Positions 18,073 through 27,254 of a DNA stretch of 64,000 bases are shown here, piece after piece. Numbering within the stretch: the first letter of the stretch is position 1; every line of letters starts with the position of its first letter. A program made the translations under genes and the position numbers. A model generated the notes under the pieces. The model did not search any database and was not told where the DNA came from. It was given only the letters and a program-made list of their open reading frames with translations. Source of the stretch: MTP4 sp052056915 (GTDB taxonomy: Archaea > Halobacteriota > Methanosarcinia > Methanosarcinales > Methanosarcinaceae). The stretch lies in the NCBI RefSeq assembly GCF_052056915.1, contig NZ_CP195119.1:1798001-1862000 (forward strand), given 5' to 3'.

Positions 18073-18790
18073 GCTGTATGGCACTCCTTTTTTTAAAAAG
18101 GCAGGCTTTTTGCGAGATGGGAGCGTTGAGCCCTCAGGGCTGTTTTTCGAGAGCTTCAGCTTTGCAAAAGAACTAATTCAGGCGCTTTAGCAGTTTACTT
18201 TGAGTGCTATATTATGGAATAAGAAGAGCACGAAGTTTCATAGTTAGAATTTCAGAAATAAGAAGTCAAGTAATAAGAAGTCAAGTAATAAGAAGTCAAG
18301 TAATAAGAAGTCAAGTAATAAGAAGTCAAGTAATAAGAAGATCCACAGTCTCTTGTTTGTGATCCACCCTTCCCTACGACATTTTTATACTCCAGTATTC
18401 TTTTAAGCGACTCTTATCTGCCAGTTACCGATTTAGATCCCTGCAATCCCCTGTCTTTTGTAGCTTCGGCCTGATTTTTCAGGGAATCTAATTACAACCA
18501 GAGAGGATAATTTAGAGAAATCAATCATATTACTAAAGAGATAGAAAGATTGTGACAAATATTAAGAATTTGAAGAATAGTAATAATATGCGAGAGAATA
18601 TTTTCGTCCAAATTGGAAATGGTACCGAAAGATGTATAAATCAGATCGGAATTATTACGGCGACCGTCGGAAAAAGAGAACATATCTAAATATATAATTG
18701 AAGTGATGCACAATCGCAAGTTATTATTAACCCTAAACATGTATAATCTACTTATCCTTTGGTTTAAAGAGGAAAAGAAGGAACGCAGAT
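18073..18790. repeat. Intergenic region with 15-nt tandem repeat
   Basis: At 18256-18340 there are six near-perfect copies of a 15-nt unit, TAATAAGAAGTCAAG. The rest (to 18790) is AT-rich without a supported gene. ACATGTATAATCTAC (18737-18751) could be the promoter of the gene at 18791. Confidence 0.75.
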
Positions 18791-19093
18791 ATGCACCTTA
18801 ATCTGGAACCAATCGGTATTATTAAAAAGGCTGTAAATAAATCGGAAATTTTAATTTATTCCGATTTCGAGCAGGTAATACGGAATATAGCTTCAAAAAT
18901 GGGGGAAGGGGCCGAAGCCGGACAGAAACTTCTGATCATCCACAAGAGCGGCAGCAAAAAATCCTCTGACGGACACCAGGTAAGGGTTACGAAAACAACA
19001 TTGCTGGAAAGAAAAGGCAATCTTCTGACCGTATCCAAAATTGACGCTAATGAAGACTCCGTGATCGACGTACGTATCGATGTCATTGCCTGA
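18791..19093 (+). CDS. TrmO-like single-barrel protein
   Basis: 100 residues. The start (LEPIGIIKKAVNKSEILIYSDFE) and end (HQVRVTKTTLLERKGNLLTVSKIDANEDSVIDVRIDVI, shown here as adjoining segments) resemble the two edges of the TrmO/UPF0066 beta-barrel that adds a methyl group to tRNA t6A using SAM. The middle, which in TrmO holds most of the SAM-site residues, is much shorter here. It may therefore be a non-catalytic or differently acting relative. SD-like GAGG occurs 20 nt upstream (18770-18773) and GGAACG closer to ATG. Function not established. Confidence 0.65.
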   Translation: MHLNLEPIGIIKKAVNKSEILIYSDFEQVIRNIASKMGEGAEAGQKLLIIHKSGSKKSSDGHQVRVTKTTLLERKGNLLTVSKIDANEDSVIDVRIDVIA

Positions 19094-19269
19094 CCCCTTA
19101 AAAGTAATTAGGCATGGAGGAATAGAATAGACTATAGACCAATCATAATATTTTTACATTTTAATATTATCGCATTTTAATATTATTGTATTTTAATATT
19201 ATTGCATTTTTTATTAAACCGGAGAGCCCGGAGGAGATTTCCGGGAGTTTCCGGACCAGGGGGCCTGTA

Positions 19270-21156
19270 ATGAAGAGGTTGGGGATCATAGTGCTTATCC
19301 TCATATTTCTCCTGGTCAGCGGCTGCTTTGAGAGCGGCGTTGGCCCCGAACAAGGGGAAATGGAGGGAAACATAACTATTGCGGACGGAACAGAGCCCGG
19401 AAAACTCCAGGTTACCACTCTTGTAGCTATCTATATGGTCGGAAGCGACCTTGAGTCTGAAAGCGGGTATGCGAGCCAGGACATCCTTGAAATCCTTGAA
19501 GGTCTGCCCACAAACCCGGAGGACATGGAAGTTGTGCTGGCTTATGGAGGGGCTACTGCGGAAGGCTGGAAAGGCATGACCATTGCTGATCTGGAAGATC
19601 TGAGGCAGGATGCTGGCGACGGGGTCATGGGCAATGAGGCGTACCACCGAGAAGTATATACACGGGCAAATATGGGGGACAAAAAAAGCCTGGAAACTTT
19701 TCTTTCCTATATCCGGGACAATTACGAAAGCGAAAAAGTCCTGCTGATTTTCTGGGACCACGGAGACGCCTACAGGGGACTTTGCTTTGATGAAAACCAC
19801 GGCTACGACAAGCTTGAAATTTCCGAACTCGAAAGCGCCCTTGCAGCCTCAGAACTTCATTTCGACCTCATAGGCTTTGACGCCTGCCTCATGTCCACCC
19901 TCGAACTTGCAAAAGCAGTCGGACCTTTTGCCGATTATATGCTAGCCTCCGAAACAATCGAACCTACACACGGCTGGGACTACACCACTTTTGTTGAGTA
20001 TGCCGCAGAACACCCGGAGGCTCCGCCTGAAGCATTGGGTAGGGAAATCATTGACAGCTACCTGGAAAACCCCGCACATGTGCGCCCACGGACCCTCTCC
20101 CTCCTGGACCTTTCAAAAACCGATACCGTCCTGAAAAGTTTTGATACCCTTGCAGCAGGACTGGAATCCGAAATCGCAAATCCCAGGGCTTACTGCGGAC
20201 TCGGGGCATCCTTTACCGGGGCCAGGAAGTTCGGGGTAGAGCCCCGGCAGGAAGCCGAAATTTCGATGGACCTGAAGGGTTTTACCCTCGAAGTCCGGGA
20301 AGAGGTCCCCCACCTTTCAGAGGATGCAGATCACCTTCTTGAAACTCTTGACAGCTTCGTGGTTTATGCACGTCATGACGGCTCCGTCCCAGGGGCACAC
20401 GGCATCTCCATATACTCCCCACACGCCACCGAGAGCAATTACCGGCAATACCGCGAAGTTTCGGTTTCCGATACCTGGTACGGCTTCCTGGAGGAATACA
20501 TGGACAGGGCCTGCACGGACCTGACAGAACCCGGGATTTCGAAAAGCGGGGATTCTTTTACGGTTGAAGATGATTCGGGGGTGACTTCGGTTGAGCAGGT
20601 ATACTTCATAAATTCAGCCAGGGGAGCCGTCCTTCTCGGGAAACTGCCTGCTGCCTGCTCCGGGGACAGTGCATACTGCCTCCCGGAATGGGATGGGAAA
20701 TGGGTCTACTTCCGGGACAATCAATCAGGCGCTTACACCCTCGTATCCGCAACGTATGAAGGGGAAAGCGAGGACGGCACCCGAATATTCTCCACGGAAC
20801 TCGAACTTAGAAGGAATGGGAAAGCCAGGAACTGCCTTGCTTACCTTTACCTGGAACCGGAGAACGGGACCGTGGATACATACCTTAACCCATACGAGAA
20901 CCTGGAAAACGGGGACATTCTTTTTTCACGGGAGGTGTTGAGCCCGCAAGGAGGGGATGCCCTCACCGCATATGCCCCCCTTTACGGGAATGAAGGGACC
21001 CGGAAATGGATATCGCTGGAAACGATTTCAGTGGGAGAAGATGCGGCATTTGTCTTTGACTACCTGCCCGAAGGGACCTACTACACCGCACTCTATGCAA
21101 GGGATTTTGGCTCTAACTTCAATATGAGCGAAGCGGTGGAAGTGGTTACGGACTGA
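19270..21156 (+). CDS. Clostripain-family (C11) cysteine protease lipoprotein
   Basis: 628 residues from ATG at 19270; a start at 19186 would put 28 residues before a normal signal peptide. Residues 1-19 are a lipoprotein signal (lipobox LVSGC, C19). The C11 catalytic dyad is visible: H164 in FWDHGDAYRG and C206 in FDACLMS. The protease domain ends near residue 400. The remaining 230 residues, beta-rich with Tyr/Trp/Gly, form an unrecognised outer domain. The enzyme should be anchored outside the cell and cleave after basic residues, as in clostripain; the physiological target is unknown. It stands alone as a single-gene unit. Confidence 0.85.
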   Translation: MKRLGIIVLILIFLLVSGCFESGVGPEQGEMEGNITIADGTEPGKLQVTTLVAIYMVGSDLESESGYASQDILEILEGLPTNPEDMEVVLAYGGATAEGWKGMTIADLEDLRQDAGDGVMGNEAYHREVYTRANMGDKKSLETFLSYIRDNYESEKVLLIFWDHGDAYRGLCFDENHGYDKLEISELESALAASELHFDLIGFDACLMSTLELAKAVGPFADYMLASETIEPTHGWDYTTFVEYAAEHPEAPPEALGREIIDSYLENPAHVRPRTLSLLDLSKTDTVLKSFDTLAAGLESEIANPRAYCGLGASFTGARKFGVEPRQEAEISMDLKGFTLEVREEVPHLSEDADHLLETLDSFVVYARHDGSVPGAHGISIYSPHATESNYRQYREVSVSDTWYGFLEEYMDRACTDLTEPGISKSGDSFTVEDDSGVTSVEQVYFINSARGAVLLGKLPAACSGDSAYCLPEWDGKWVYFRDNQSGAYTLVSATYEGESEDGTRIFSTELELRRNGKARNCLAYLYLEPENGTVDTYLNPYENLENGDILFSREVLSPQGGDALTAYAPLYGNEGTRKWISLETISVGEDAAFVFDYLPEGTYYTALYARDFGSNFNMSEAVEVVTD

Positions 21157-21433
21157 ATTTACCCGCGGTTTTTTGGGATTTTTCCAAGGTTTTTCGGGAT
21201 TACCCCGGGGTTTTCCCATCATACCAGCCTTCTTTTTTCACTCATATCCAAATTTTTCACTGTTCCATCAACGCAAACAGATACTTAATTAAGCAAATGA
21301 TACGGTAAACATAAAATTTCAGTGCGCATAACCTATACTAAAACTTATACTTAGCACAGTGAAAAAATATTTAATACAGAATATAGTGCCAGTTGCGCTG
21401 TCAGGAAATTCAGAGGAAAACCCGAGGTAAAAC

Positions 21434-22450
21434 ATGGGTACGGATATAGGCGATCTGCTAGAGAAAAGAAAGGTTGAACTCTCATACCTTGCAAACCGCG
21501 TGGTTGCAATCGATGCGTTCAACACCCTGCACCAGTTTTTAAGCATCATCCGCCAGCGGGACGGGAGTCCCCTGCAAGACTCCTCAGGGAGGGTGACCTC
21601 CCACCTTTCAGGCCTGCTTTACCGAACCGCAAGCCTGGTGGAAGCCGGGATCAGGCCTGTCTTTGTCTTTGACGGAAAACCCCCGGACCTGAAGGCAGAA
21701 ACCCTGAACAAGCGAAAAGAGGTAAGGGAGTCAGCCAGGGAAAAGTGGGAGACCGCAAAAGCCAGCGGAGACCTGGAAGCTGCCCATAAATACGCACAGG
21801 CTTCTTCAAAGGTCGACCAGCAGATTGTGGAGGACGCAAAGTACCTTATTGACATTATGGGAATCCCCTGGGTCCAGGCGCCCTCCGAAGGTGAGGCACA
21901 GGCTGCCCACATGGTCCTTAAGAAAGACGCGGACTTCGTTGCCTCCCAGGACTACGACTCCTTCCTTTTCGGGGCTCCTGCGGTTGTACGGAACCTGGCG
22001 ATCACGGGAAAAAGGAAGCTTCCCGGAAAGAACGTTTACGTTGACGTCGAACCCGAAATGATCGAACTGGAAGAAACCCTCGAAGCCCTCGGGGTCGACA
22101 GGCAGCAGTTAATCGACATTGCGATCTGCGTGGGCACGGACTACAATAAGGGCCTTGAGAAGGTGGGCCCGAAAACCGCCCTGAAACTGGTCAGGAAGCA
22201 TGGGGACATCCATGCCATACTCAGGGAAAAAAAGGTTGAAATCGAAGCCCTGGACCGGATAAGGGACTTCTTTACATCTCCCGAAACCACGGACGACTAC
22301 GAGCTGAAGTGGAAAAAACCGGACCATGATAAGTTGATCGAATTCCTCTGCAGGGAGCATGATTTCTCGGAGGACAGGGTGGAAAAAGCATTCGAACGCC
22401 TGAAGGCGGCATCCGGAGGGAGGCAGCAGACCCTGGATCAGTGGTTCTGA
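21434..22450 (+). CDS. fen: Flap endonuclease 1
   Basis: 338 residues, the usual archaeal FEN1 length. N-terminal nuclease region starts MGTDIGDLLEK and contains VFDGKPPDLK; the internal region has YLIDIMGIPWVQAPSEGEAQAAHM with the metal-binding acidic residues, SQDYDSFLFG, and the helix-hairpin-helix CVGTDYNKGLEKVGPKTAL. The C-terminus ends in the PCNA-binding PIP box QQTLDQWF. It removes 5' flaps in Okazaki fragment maturation and base excision repair. ATG follows GAGG (21422-21425). Confidence 0.95.
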   Translation: MGTDIGDLLEKRKVELSYLANRVVAIDAFNTLHQFLSIIRQRDGSPLQDSSGRVTSHLSGLLYRTASLVEAGIRPVFVFDGKPPDLKAETLNKRKEVRESAREKWETAKASGDLEAAHKYAQASSKVDQQIVEDAKYLIDIMGIPWVQAPSEGEAQAAHMVLKKDADFVASQDYDSFLFGAPAVVRNLAITGKRKLPGKNVYVDVEPEMIELEETLEALGVDRQQLIDIAICVGTDYNKGLEKVGPKTALKLVRKHGDIHAILREKKVEIEALDRIRDFFTSPETTDDYELKWKKPDHDKLIEFLCREHDFSEDRVEKAFERLKAASGGRQQTLDQWF

Positions 22451-22522
22451 AAACGCCCAACGCGCGGTCCCGGGATCCACACACCGTTTTTCAGGGAGAA
22501 CAGCGGAATGAGGTGAAATAAG

Positions 22523-23569
22523 ATGGAAGAGCTGGCAGAGCAGGAGTTAGAAGGAGAAAGGGATTACGGAAAACTTCCACATGAGGAAGAAAATGACATC
22601 GGAAATCCCCATTCCCACAGCCATGGCGTGATAGACCCGGAGCTCCTTTCCACAGAGAGAGGGCTTTACGCGGTCAGGTGGTCTTTTGCAGGACTCATGC
22701 TCACCGCGCTCTTCCAGATCTTCATTGTTTACATCTCGGGCAGTGTTGCCCTCCTTGCCGATACCATCCACAACTTCGGGGATGCCGCAACCGCAATTCC
22801 CCTGGGTTTTGCTTTCCTGCTTGCCCGGAAGAAGCCCAGCAAGCGCTTCACCTACGGGTACGGGAGAGCAGAAGACCTCGCTGGGCTCATAATTGTTTTT
22901 TTGATCTTATTCAGTGCCATTGTTGCGGCCTATGAATCCGTGCAAAGGCTACTTTCCCCTCAGCCTGTGAATTTCCTGGGCGCGGTGGTTGTCGCATCCT
23001 TAATAGGCTTTCTAGGCAACGAACTGGTCGCTAAATTCAGGATAAGCGTAGGAAAAGAAATAGGAAGTGCCGCCCTGGTAGCTGACGGATATCATGCCCG
23101 TGTTGACGGGTACACAAGCCTTGCCGTGCTGTTCGGGGCGCTGGGAGTCTGGCTTGGTTACCCTCTTGCAGACCCGCTGATCGGACTGCTCATAACCGTT
23201 GCAATCCTCCACATTGTCCTGGACACGGGAAAAGCCGTTTTGTCCCGCATGCTCGACGGGGTTGACCCCGAAATCGTGGATGAGATAAGGGAGGAACTCG
23301 GAACGGTAAAGGAGGTGAATGATGTGAGCGAGGTCAGGGTACGCTGGCTCGGACACAGGCTGCACGCCGAGGTGAACATTGCAGTGGACCCGGGCCTCTC
23401 AGTGGAAGCCGGCCATGACGTTGCAGTGGAAGTGCGCCACAGGCTGCTGCATGACCTGGGTTACCTCTCAAATGCTGTCGTCCATGTGGACCCCCTTGGT
23501 TCCTCAGGCGAGGAGTTTCACAGGATCCCGGAGCATGAACACGACAGCTTGCCCCCGCATTCCCACTAA
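22523..23569 (+). CDS. Cation diffusion facilitator (CDF) transporter
   Basis: 348 residues. The N-terminus has a His-rich HSHSH (30-34). Six membrane helices follow (about 50-240). The metal site residues in the second and fifth helices are D80, H83 and D87 (DTIHNFGD) and H191, D195 (DGYHARVD). The C-terminal cytoplasmic domain (about 255-340) is the metal-sensing fold. The last residues are His-rich. CDF proteins export Zn, Fe, Mn, Co or Cd in exchange for protons; the metal is not readable here. SD GAGGTG (22509-22514) precedes ATG. It is just downstream of FEN1. Confidence 0.9.
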   Translation: MEELAEQELEGERDYGKLPHEEENDIGNPHSHSHGVIDPELLSTERGLYAVRWSFAGLMLTALFQIFIVYISGSVALLADTIHNFGDAATAIPLGFAFLLARKKPSKRFTYGYGRAEDLAGLIIVFLILFSAIVAAYESVQRLLSPQPVNFLGAVVVASLIGFLGNELVAKFRISVGKEIGSAALVADGYHARVDGYTSLAVLFGALGVWLGYPLADPLIGLLITVAILHIVLDTGKAVLSRMLDGVDPEIVDEIREELGTVKEVNDVSEVRVRWLGHRLHAEVNIAVDPGLSVEAGHDVAVEVRHRLLHDLGYLSNAVVHVDPLGSSGEEFHRIPEHEHDSLPPHSH

Positions 23570-23570
23570 A

Positions 23571-23675
23571 TTGAGTTACAGAAAGTTGAGTTACAGAAAA
23601 TTGAGTTACAGAAAATTGAGTTACAGAAAATTGAGTTACAGAAAGTTGAGTTACAAAAAGTTGAGTTTGCAGAAA
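23571..23675. repeat. 15-nt tandem repeat after the CDF gene
   Basis: Seven copies of TTGAGTTACAGAAAA or close variants, exact 15-nt period, starting directly after the CDF stop codon (TAA 23567-23569). The convergent mptG-like gene ends at 23814. Confidence 0.9.
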
Positions 23676-23813
23676 CGTTTCCTGGAAAAACCCGGGTTAG
23701 ATATTCATTCCTGTTCAACCCATCCAAAACCCCTGTTATTACGAAATAGGGCAACCAGATTTTCCAGGGATTCAAAGGTTTGAATTTGGGATTTCAAACC
23801 TCAGCCCCCCTAA

Positions 23814-24770
23814 TCAAAGCCGGGAAATCTCCGCTCCGCTGTTTTTGGCTTTTGTCATGAAGACTGTCCCACCTAAGGACTCATCGAGCATCTGCTGGAC
23901 TTCTGCCTGGAGTTCCTGCCCTTCGGCTTTGTTATCCACCAGGGAATAGACCACTGGCCCGAATGAGCTAACTCCTGCGCCGTAGCTGCGGGTGCGCATG
24001 AAGGCCGATACTTCCTTGACAATATCCGGCCAGACATAGTGTTCAAGCCTGTTGAAACCCACGTTCTGGACATGGTTTACGGCTGATCCGAAGCTCTCGA
24101 GATCTTCTTCCATCACGGCAGGCATCATTTGCATGAGCACGACGTGAGCAACCTCCCTGACTTCTTCTATGGGAAGGGGGCAGAATTTCTTGAAAACCGC
24201 CACTTCCTCCTCATCGTGCATCCCCTTGTCATTCGGAACGGCAACTACCAGGTTCCAGTCCGGGAAATCTCTCCTGAAGAGCACGGGACCCGGAGGCACC
24301 CTGCTGGCAGCCGAGGGTAAAAAAGCTCCTTTATCCCTGAACCTGTGTCCCCCGTCAACAATGAAACCGCCGTTTTCAAATGCTCCTACACCTATTCCCG
24401 AGGTCCCCCCCCGCTGCACGGTAAACGCGAGGTCCCGGACGCTCATCCCGAGCCCATAGAGCTCGTTCACGGCCGCAGCAGCCGAGAGAGAGGACTGGGT
24501 TCCGGAGCCGAATCCAACATGAGGGGGAATGAGGGACTCAACATTTATCCTTACACCTTCCCCTTCCGGGAGAACGGCTTCGACGGCCCGTTTCATGCGA
24601 TCGGTAAAAGCCTCCGCGCCTTCGACCCGGATTTCGTCTGCTTTTTCAGCTGTTAGCGTGACGTTGGGAGTTGGAAGTGCAAGACCTGCCCCCCCATCTA
24701 CCCTTCCGATCTCCCCGTTTAAGTCAATAAGAGTCATATGAAGCCTGCAAGATGTAACTATTTTGATCAT
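23814..24770 (-). CDS. Beta-ribofuranosylaminobenzene 5'-phosphate synthase-like GHMP enzyme
   Basis: 318 residues. A GHMP-kinase fold with the ATP/phosphate motif PPHVGFGSGTQSSLS (82-96) and RLHMTLIDLNGEIGRVDGGAG at the N-terminus, which is characteristic of the family that condenses PRPP with 4-hydroxybenzoate (4-aminobenzoate in older work). This is an early step in tetrahydromethanopterin synthesis. The protein is cytoplasmic. The C-terminal part has AFMRTRSYGAGVSSFGPVVY, the conserved GHMP motif 3. The gene stands alone, convergent with the CDF transporter. Other family members with unknown substrates exist, so the step is probable, not proved. Confidence 0.82.
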   Translation of the reverse strand: MIKIVTSCRLHMTLIDLNGEIGRVDGGAGLALPTPNVTLTAEKADEIRVEGAEAFTDRMKRAVEAVLPEGEGVRINVESLIPPHVGFGSGTQSSLSAAAAVNELYGLGMSVRDLAFTVQRGGTSGIGVGAFENGGFIVDGGHRFRDKGAFLPSAASRVPPGPVLFRRDFPDWNLVVAVPNDKGMHDEEEVAVFKKFCPLPIEEVREVAHVVLMQMMPAVMEEDLESFGSAVNHVQNVGFNRLEHYVWPDIVKEVSAFMRTRSYGAGVSSFGPVVYSLVDNKAEGQELQAEVQQMLDESLGGTVFMTKAKNSGAEISRL

Positions 24771-25116
24771 TGTTTAGTCCGACCTGGAAATTACCATTTC
24801 CTGTGATATATAATATTTTGATAATGTTTACTGTCCTTAATTATTGTTTATGATATTTAAGTTTTTAATAAATTTCCGGAATGGATGCCACGATATTGTA
24901 AAAAATTTTACACAAGAGTTCTTCCGGAAGCTTAGAGAACAGGAATATTTAAATCTGAATTAAATAGAGGAAAGGGTTTAAATCAAGGTTCAATTTTTCG
25001 AAAAACATCCCACGGAACATAAGAACCCTGAAAAAATAGAACGTTAGAAGTAAAGCGGGCTTGAAATCAAGAAAAATCAGATAAAAGAAGACTTGATGAA
25101 ATCAATAAAAATCAGA
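24771..25116. other. Intergenic region upstream of the mptG-like gene
   Basis: No gene supported. It carries the promoter region of the minus-strand gene at 24770 and the 3' end of the KaiC-like gene. It is strongly AT-rich. Confidence 0.35.
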
Positions 25117-25815
25117 TTAAAGCAAACTGATTCCGCCCGAACCGATTTCAAACCTTATCAACTCCAGTTTGATGCAGGTTCTTCGCATTTTCGGTATATG
25201 GATGTGGCGCTCAAGGTTGCCGGTATAGGGATTTTCACCCAGCACGAGCCTGAGAGAGCCACTGGAAGAATACTCTGCAAGGCCCCGGGTCATTTTGCAG
25301 GCGGTTTCATCCATGACAAACATGGCCGTGCAACCTTCTTTTGTGCTGAGAATGAAGTTAAGGGCATCGAACTGGTCCCTGAAGTCCTGGACCGAAAGGC
25401 GAAGGGTGAAAACTCCGAGATTATCAATAACCACGACATCGGTTCCTTCAGGCACATAGTCAGCAAGCGAAGGGAGTTCGATTTCCAGGCCCTCGGGAGT
25501 GAAACCAAATTTGGAGGTCTGGACTTTCTCGGACCGGTTCTGGAATGCCTTTTCTATAACCAGTTGCCCGTTCTCATAGAACCTTGAAAGCCCTAACCCG
25601 AGCATTTCCGACTGCTTGATAATATCTTCAGGAAGCTCCTCGGTTGCGACCAGCACGCAGCGCTTACCATCCATGCATGCCCTGTAAAGGAAATGGATGC
25701 CAAAGATGGTCTTACCCGTACCGGTACTCCCGGTAACCATGATTACCCGGCCCCTGGGATAGCCACCGTTAAGTCTGTCGTCCAGTTCAGGTATGCCCGA
25801 GGATATGCGTTCCAT
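25117..25815 (-). CDS. KaiC/RadA-like RecA-fold ATPase
   Basis: 232 residues, a single-domain member of the KaiC-like group. Walker A is GSTGTGKT (29-36). A catalytic Glu pair follows in ATEELPED, and Walker B is VVVIDN. The family start motif SGIPELDDRLNGGYPRG (6-22) is clear. Single-domain KaiC-like proteins in archaea act in signal transduction or interact with sensor and flagellar proteins; no role is fixed. SD AAGGGGTG lies at good spacing before ATG. It stands alone. Confidence 0.85.
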   Translation of the reverse strand: MERISSGIPELDDRLNGGYPRGRVIMVTGSTGTGKTIFGIHFLYRACMDGKRCVLVATEELPEDIIKQSEMLGLGLSRFYENGQLVIEKAFQNRSEKVQTSKFGFTPEGLEIELPSLADYVPEGTDVVVIDNLGVFTLRLSVQDFRDQFDALNFILSTKEGCTAMFVMDETACKMTRGLAEYSSSGSLRLVLGENPYTGNLERHIHIPKMRRTCIKLELIRFEIGSGGISLL

Positions 25816-26268
25816 TTTTACTGCACCCCTTTTCCTTCACATCAAACGGTAAATTCACAACAATATAACAAACATATTGAAAAACACCTTAATTCAAAGT
25901 AATTATGCCCTGAAAATGTTTTATTCTGCTGTCAGCCACCTGTCAGCGGCCAGTTTTTGATGTAGTTATTGATAGTATTTATACAAACTTTAAGTGATAT
26001 TTATAAGATGTGGGCATAAAGGGCGTTCCCTATAAAATACTATCTATACGTAAATTTTTAACCATGTACAGTTAAAGTGCATCACATATAAAAAATTGCA
26101 CAGTTCACGAATAATTGAATGAAAAAGGAGAAAGGAGAAGGAGAAGAGAAAGAAAAAGGAGAAGAGAAGGAGAAGAGAAAGAAAAAGGAAAAGAGAAAGA
26201 AAAAGGAGAATACTTAGAACAAAAACGCAGAGAAGACGTAGACAAAAAGATCGAAAAATAGGGAAAAA
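25816..26268. repeat. Intergenic region with GA-rich low-complexity tract
   Basis: About 26118-26215 is almost pure purine on the plus strand (GAAAAAGGAGAAGGAGAAGAG-type runs). Translated frames here are low-complexity and not credible genes. The rest is AT-rich promoter region of the KaiC-like gene. Confidence 0.6.
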
Positions 26269-26353
26269 CGACGAGAGGGGGATTCGAACCCCCGAGATGC
26301 AAAGCATCACAGGATTAGCAATCCTGCGCCATACCGGGCTTGGCTATCTCGTC
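26269..26353 (-). tRNA. tRNA-Ser (anticodon GCU)
   Basis: An 85-nt cloverleaf on the minus strand: acceptor GACGAGA pairs with TCTCGTC with discriminator G (no encoded CCA). D-arm AGCCAAGCCCGGTATGGCG. Anticodon loop ATTGCTAA with anticodon GCT. A long variable arm (TGATGCTTTGCATC) is typical of tRNA-Ser. T-arm GGGGGTTCGAATCCCCC. It reads AGC/AGU codons. Confidence 0.96.
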
Positions 26354-26511
26354 ATTCAGGTTTTAGAAGACGCGTTTCCCTTAAAGGCATTTCAGATATT
26401 TAACCTTTTCCGGAGAAAAACAGTTTGCAAAAACTGCACATCCACCTCACATTAAGATTTTTGCAGATTTTTATGTCAGGTTGAAAGGTTTGAAATTAAC
26501 CGATTAAAGGT

Positions 26512-26833
26512 GTTTAGTGATGAGCACGCCGCAGGTTGATACACCTCGGAGATCCCAGGGGGCTGGCACCCCTTCTCCACCCCGCAACCCCACAAGCGAT
26601 GATTGCCCACGGTGAGTCTGCTCCCTTCCGGGCCTCGACCGGTTTCCGCGGTTAAGATAGGAAGACCTGTTCTCCAGCAAGCCCTCAAACCAGCAACATC
26701 CAAGCAGGACGGGGCTTCTCAGTTGAGGCCCCAGGCTCGGAACTCTTTGATAAACCTTCCATTGGCTTCGTCCCCCGCGTATCGGCGATTTCGGGTTACA
26801 GGTAACGCCGGGCTACCCGAACTAGCTCATCAA
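26512..26833 (-). ncRNA. Signal recognition particle 7S RNA
   Basis: About 320 nt on the minus strand. The domain IV signature GGCCCGGAAGGGAGCAG is at 26634-26618, where SRP54 binds. The 5' and 3' ends pair (TGATGAGC at 26832-26825 with GCTCATCA at 26525-26518), as in the closing helix 1 of archaeal SRP RNA. The Alu-domain part is GGGTAGCCCGGCG at the 5' end. A TATA box (CTTTTATAAAT, about 26851-26861) lies about 26 nt before the 5' end. The exact ends are estimated from the pairing. Confidence 0.93.
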
Positions 26834-27254
26834 CCATACAACACGCTAGTAATTTATAAAAGTATCCCTACTGATATGCATTTATTTCCGACATGCAGAC
26901 AGGACATCTCATCTCCCCCGGACATTCGGAGAAGAATCAAGAGTCCATGAGACCCCTTTTTCAAAAGATTGAACTCAAAAAAAGGATTTACGAACCGGAG
27001 AACCCTTAAAACCCCCTTTTTGCGGAAAGAAAATTCTTATGAGCTTAAAAATATATATAAATAGCTATAATTTCCCCTATGTATTTATACGTAGATTTAC
27101 AAAGTAATCCATATAATTAGATCTCAAACGACTACGAACAAGTATAAACGACTACATAAGACTACAAACGACCGATAAGTTCCAAACGACTTATGGGAAC
27201 TACTTACTTAACACACCGGGATACCGGAAAAAAGTCAGATAATGGGGGAATTGT
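26834..27254. promoter_or_regulatory. Divergent promoter region of SRP RNA and ramA
   Basis: Contains the SRP RNA promoter (TTTATAAAT near 26855 on the minus strand) and AT-rich TATA-like runs for ramA on the plus strand (AAAATATATATAAATAG at 27047-27063). Around 27124-27190 a motif like AAACGACTACGAAC / AAACGACTACATAAG / AAACGACCGATAAG / AAACGACTTATGG recurs about every 15-25 nt. The ramA SD is GGGGGAATTGTATG. Confidence 0.5.

Noticed and set aside
23571..23675. Possible CRISPR array after the CDF gene
   Set aside because: A 15-nt unit with no spacers and no cas genes in the window.
26044..26310. Long frames over the purine-rich tract
   Set aside because: Translate to repetitive Phe/Leu/Ser runs from low-complexity DNA and one overlaps the tRNA gene.
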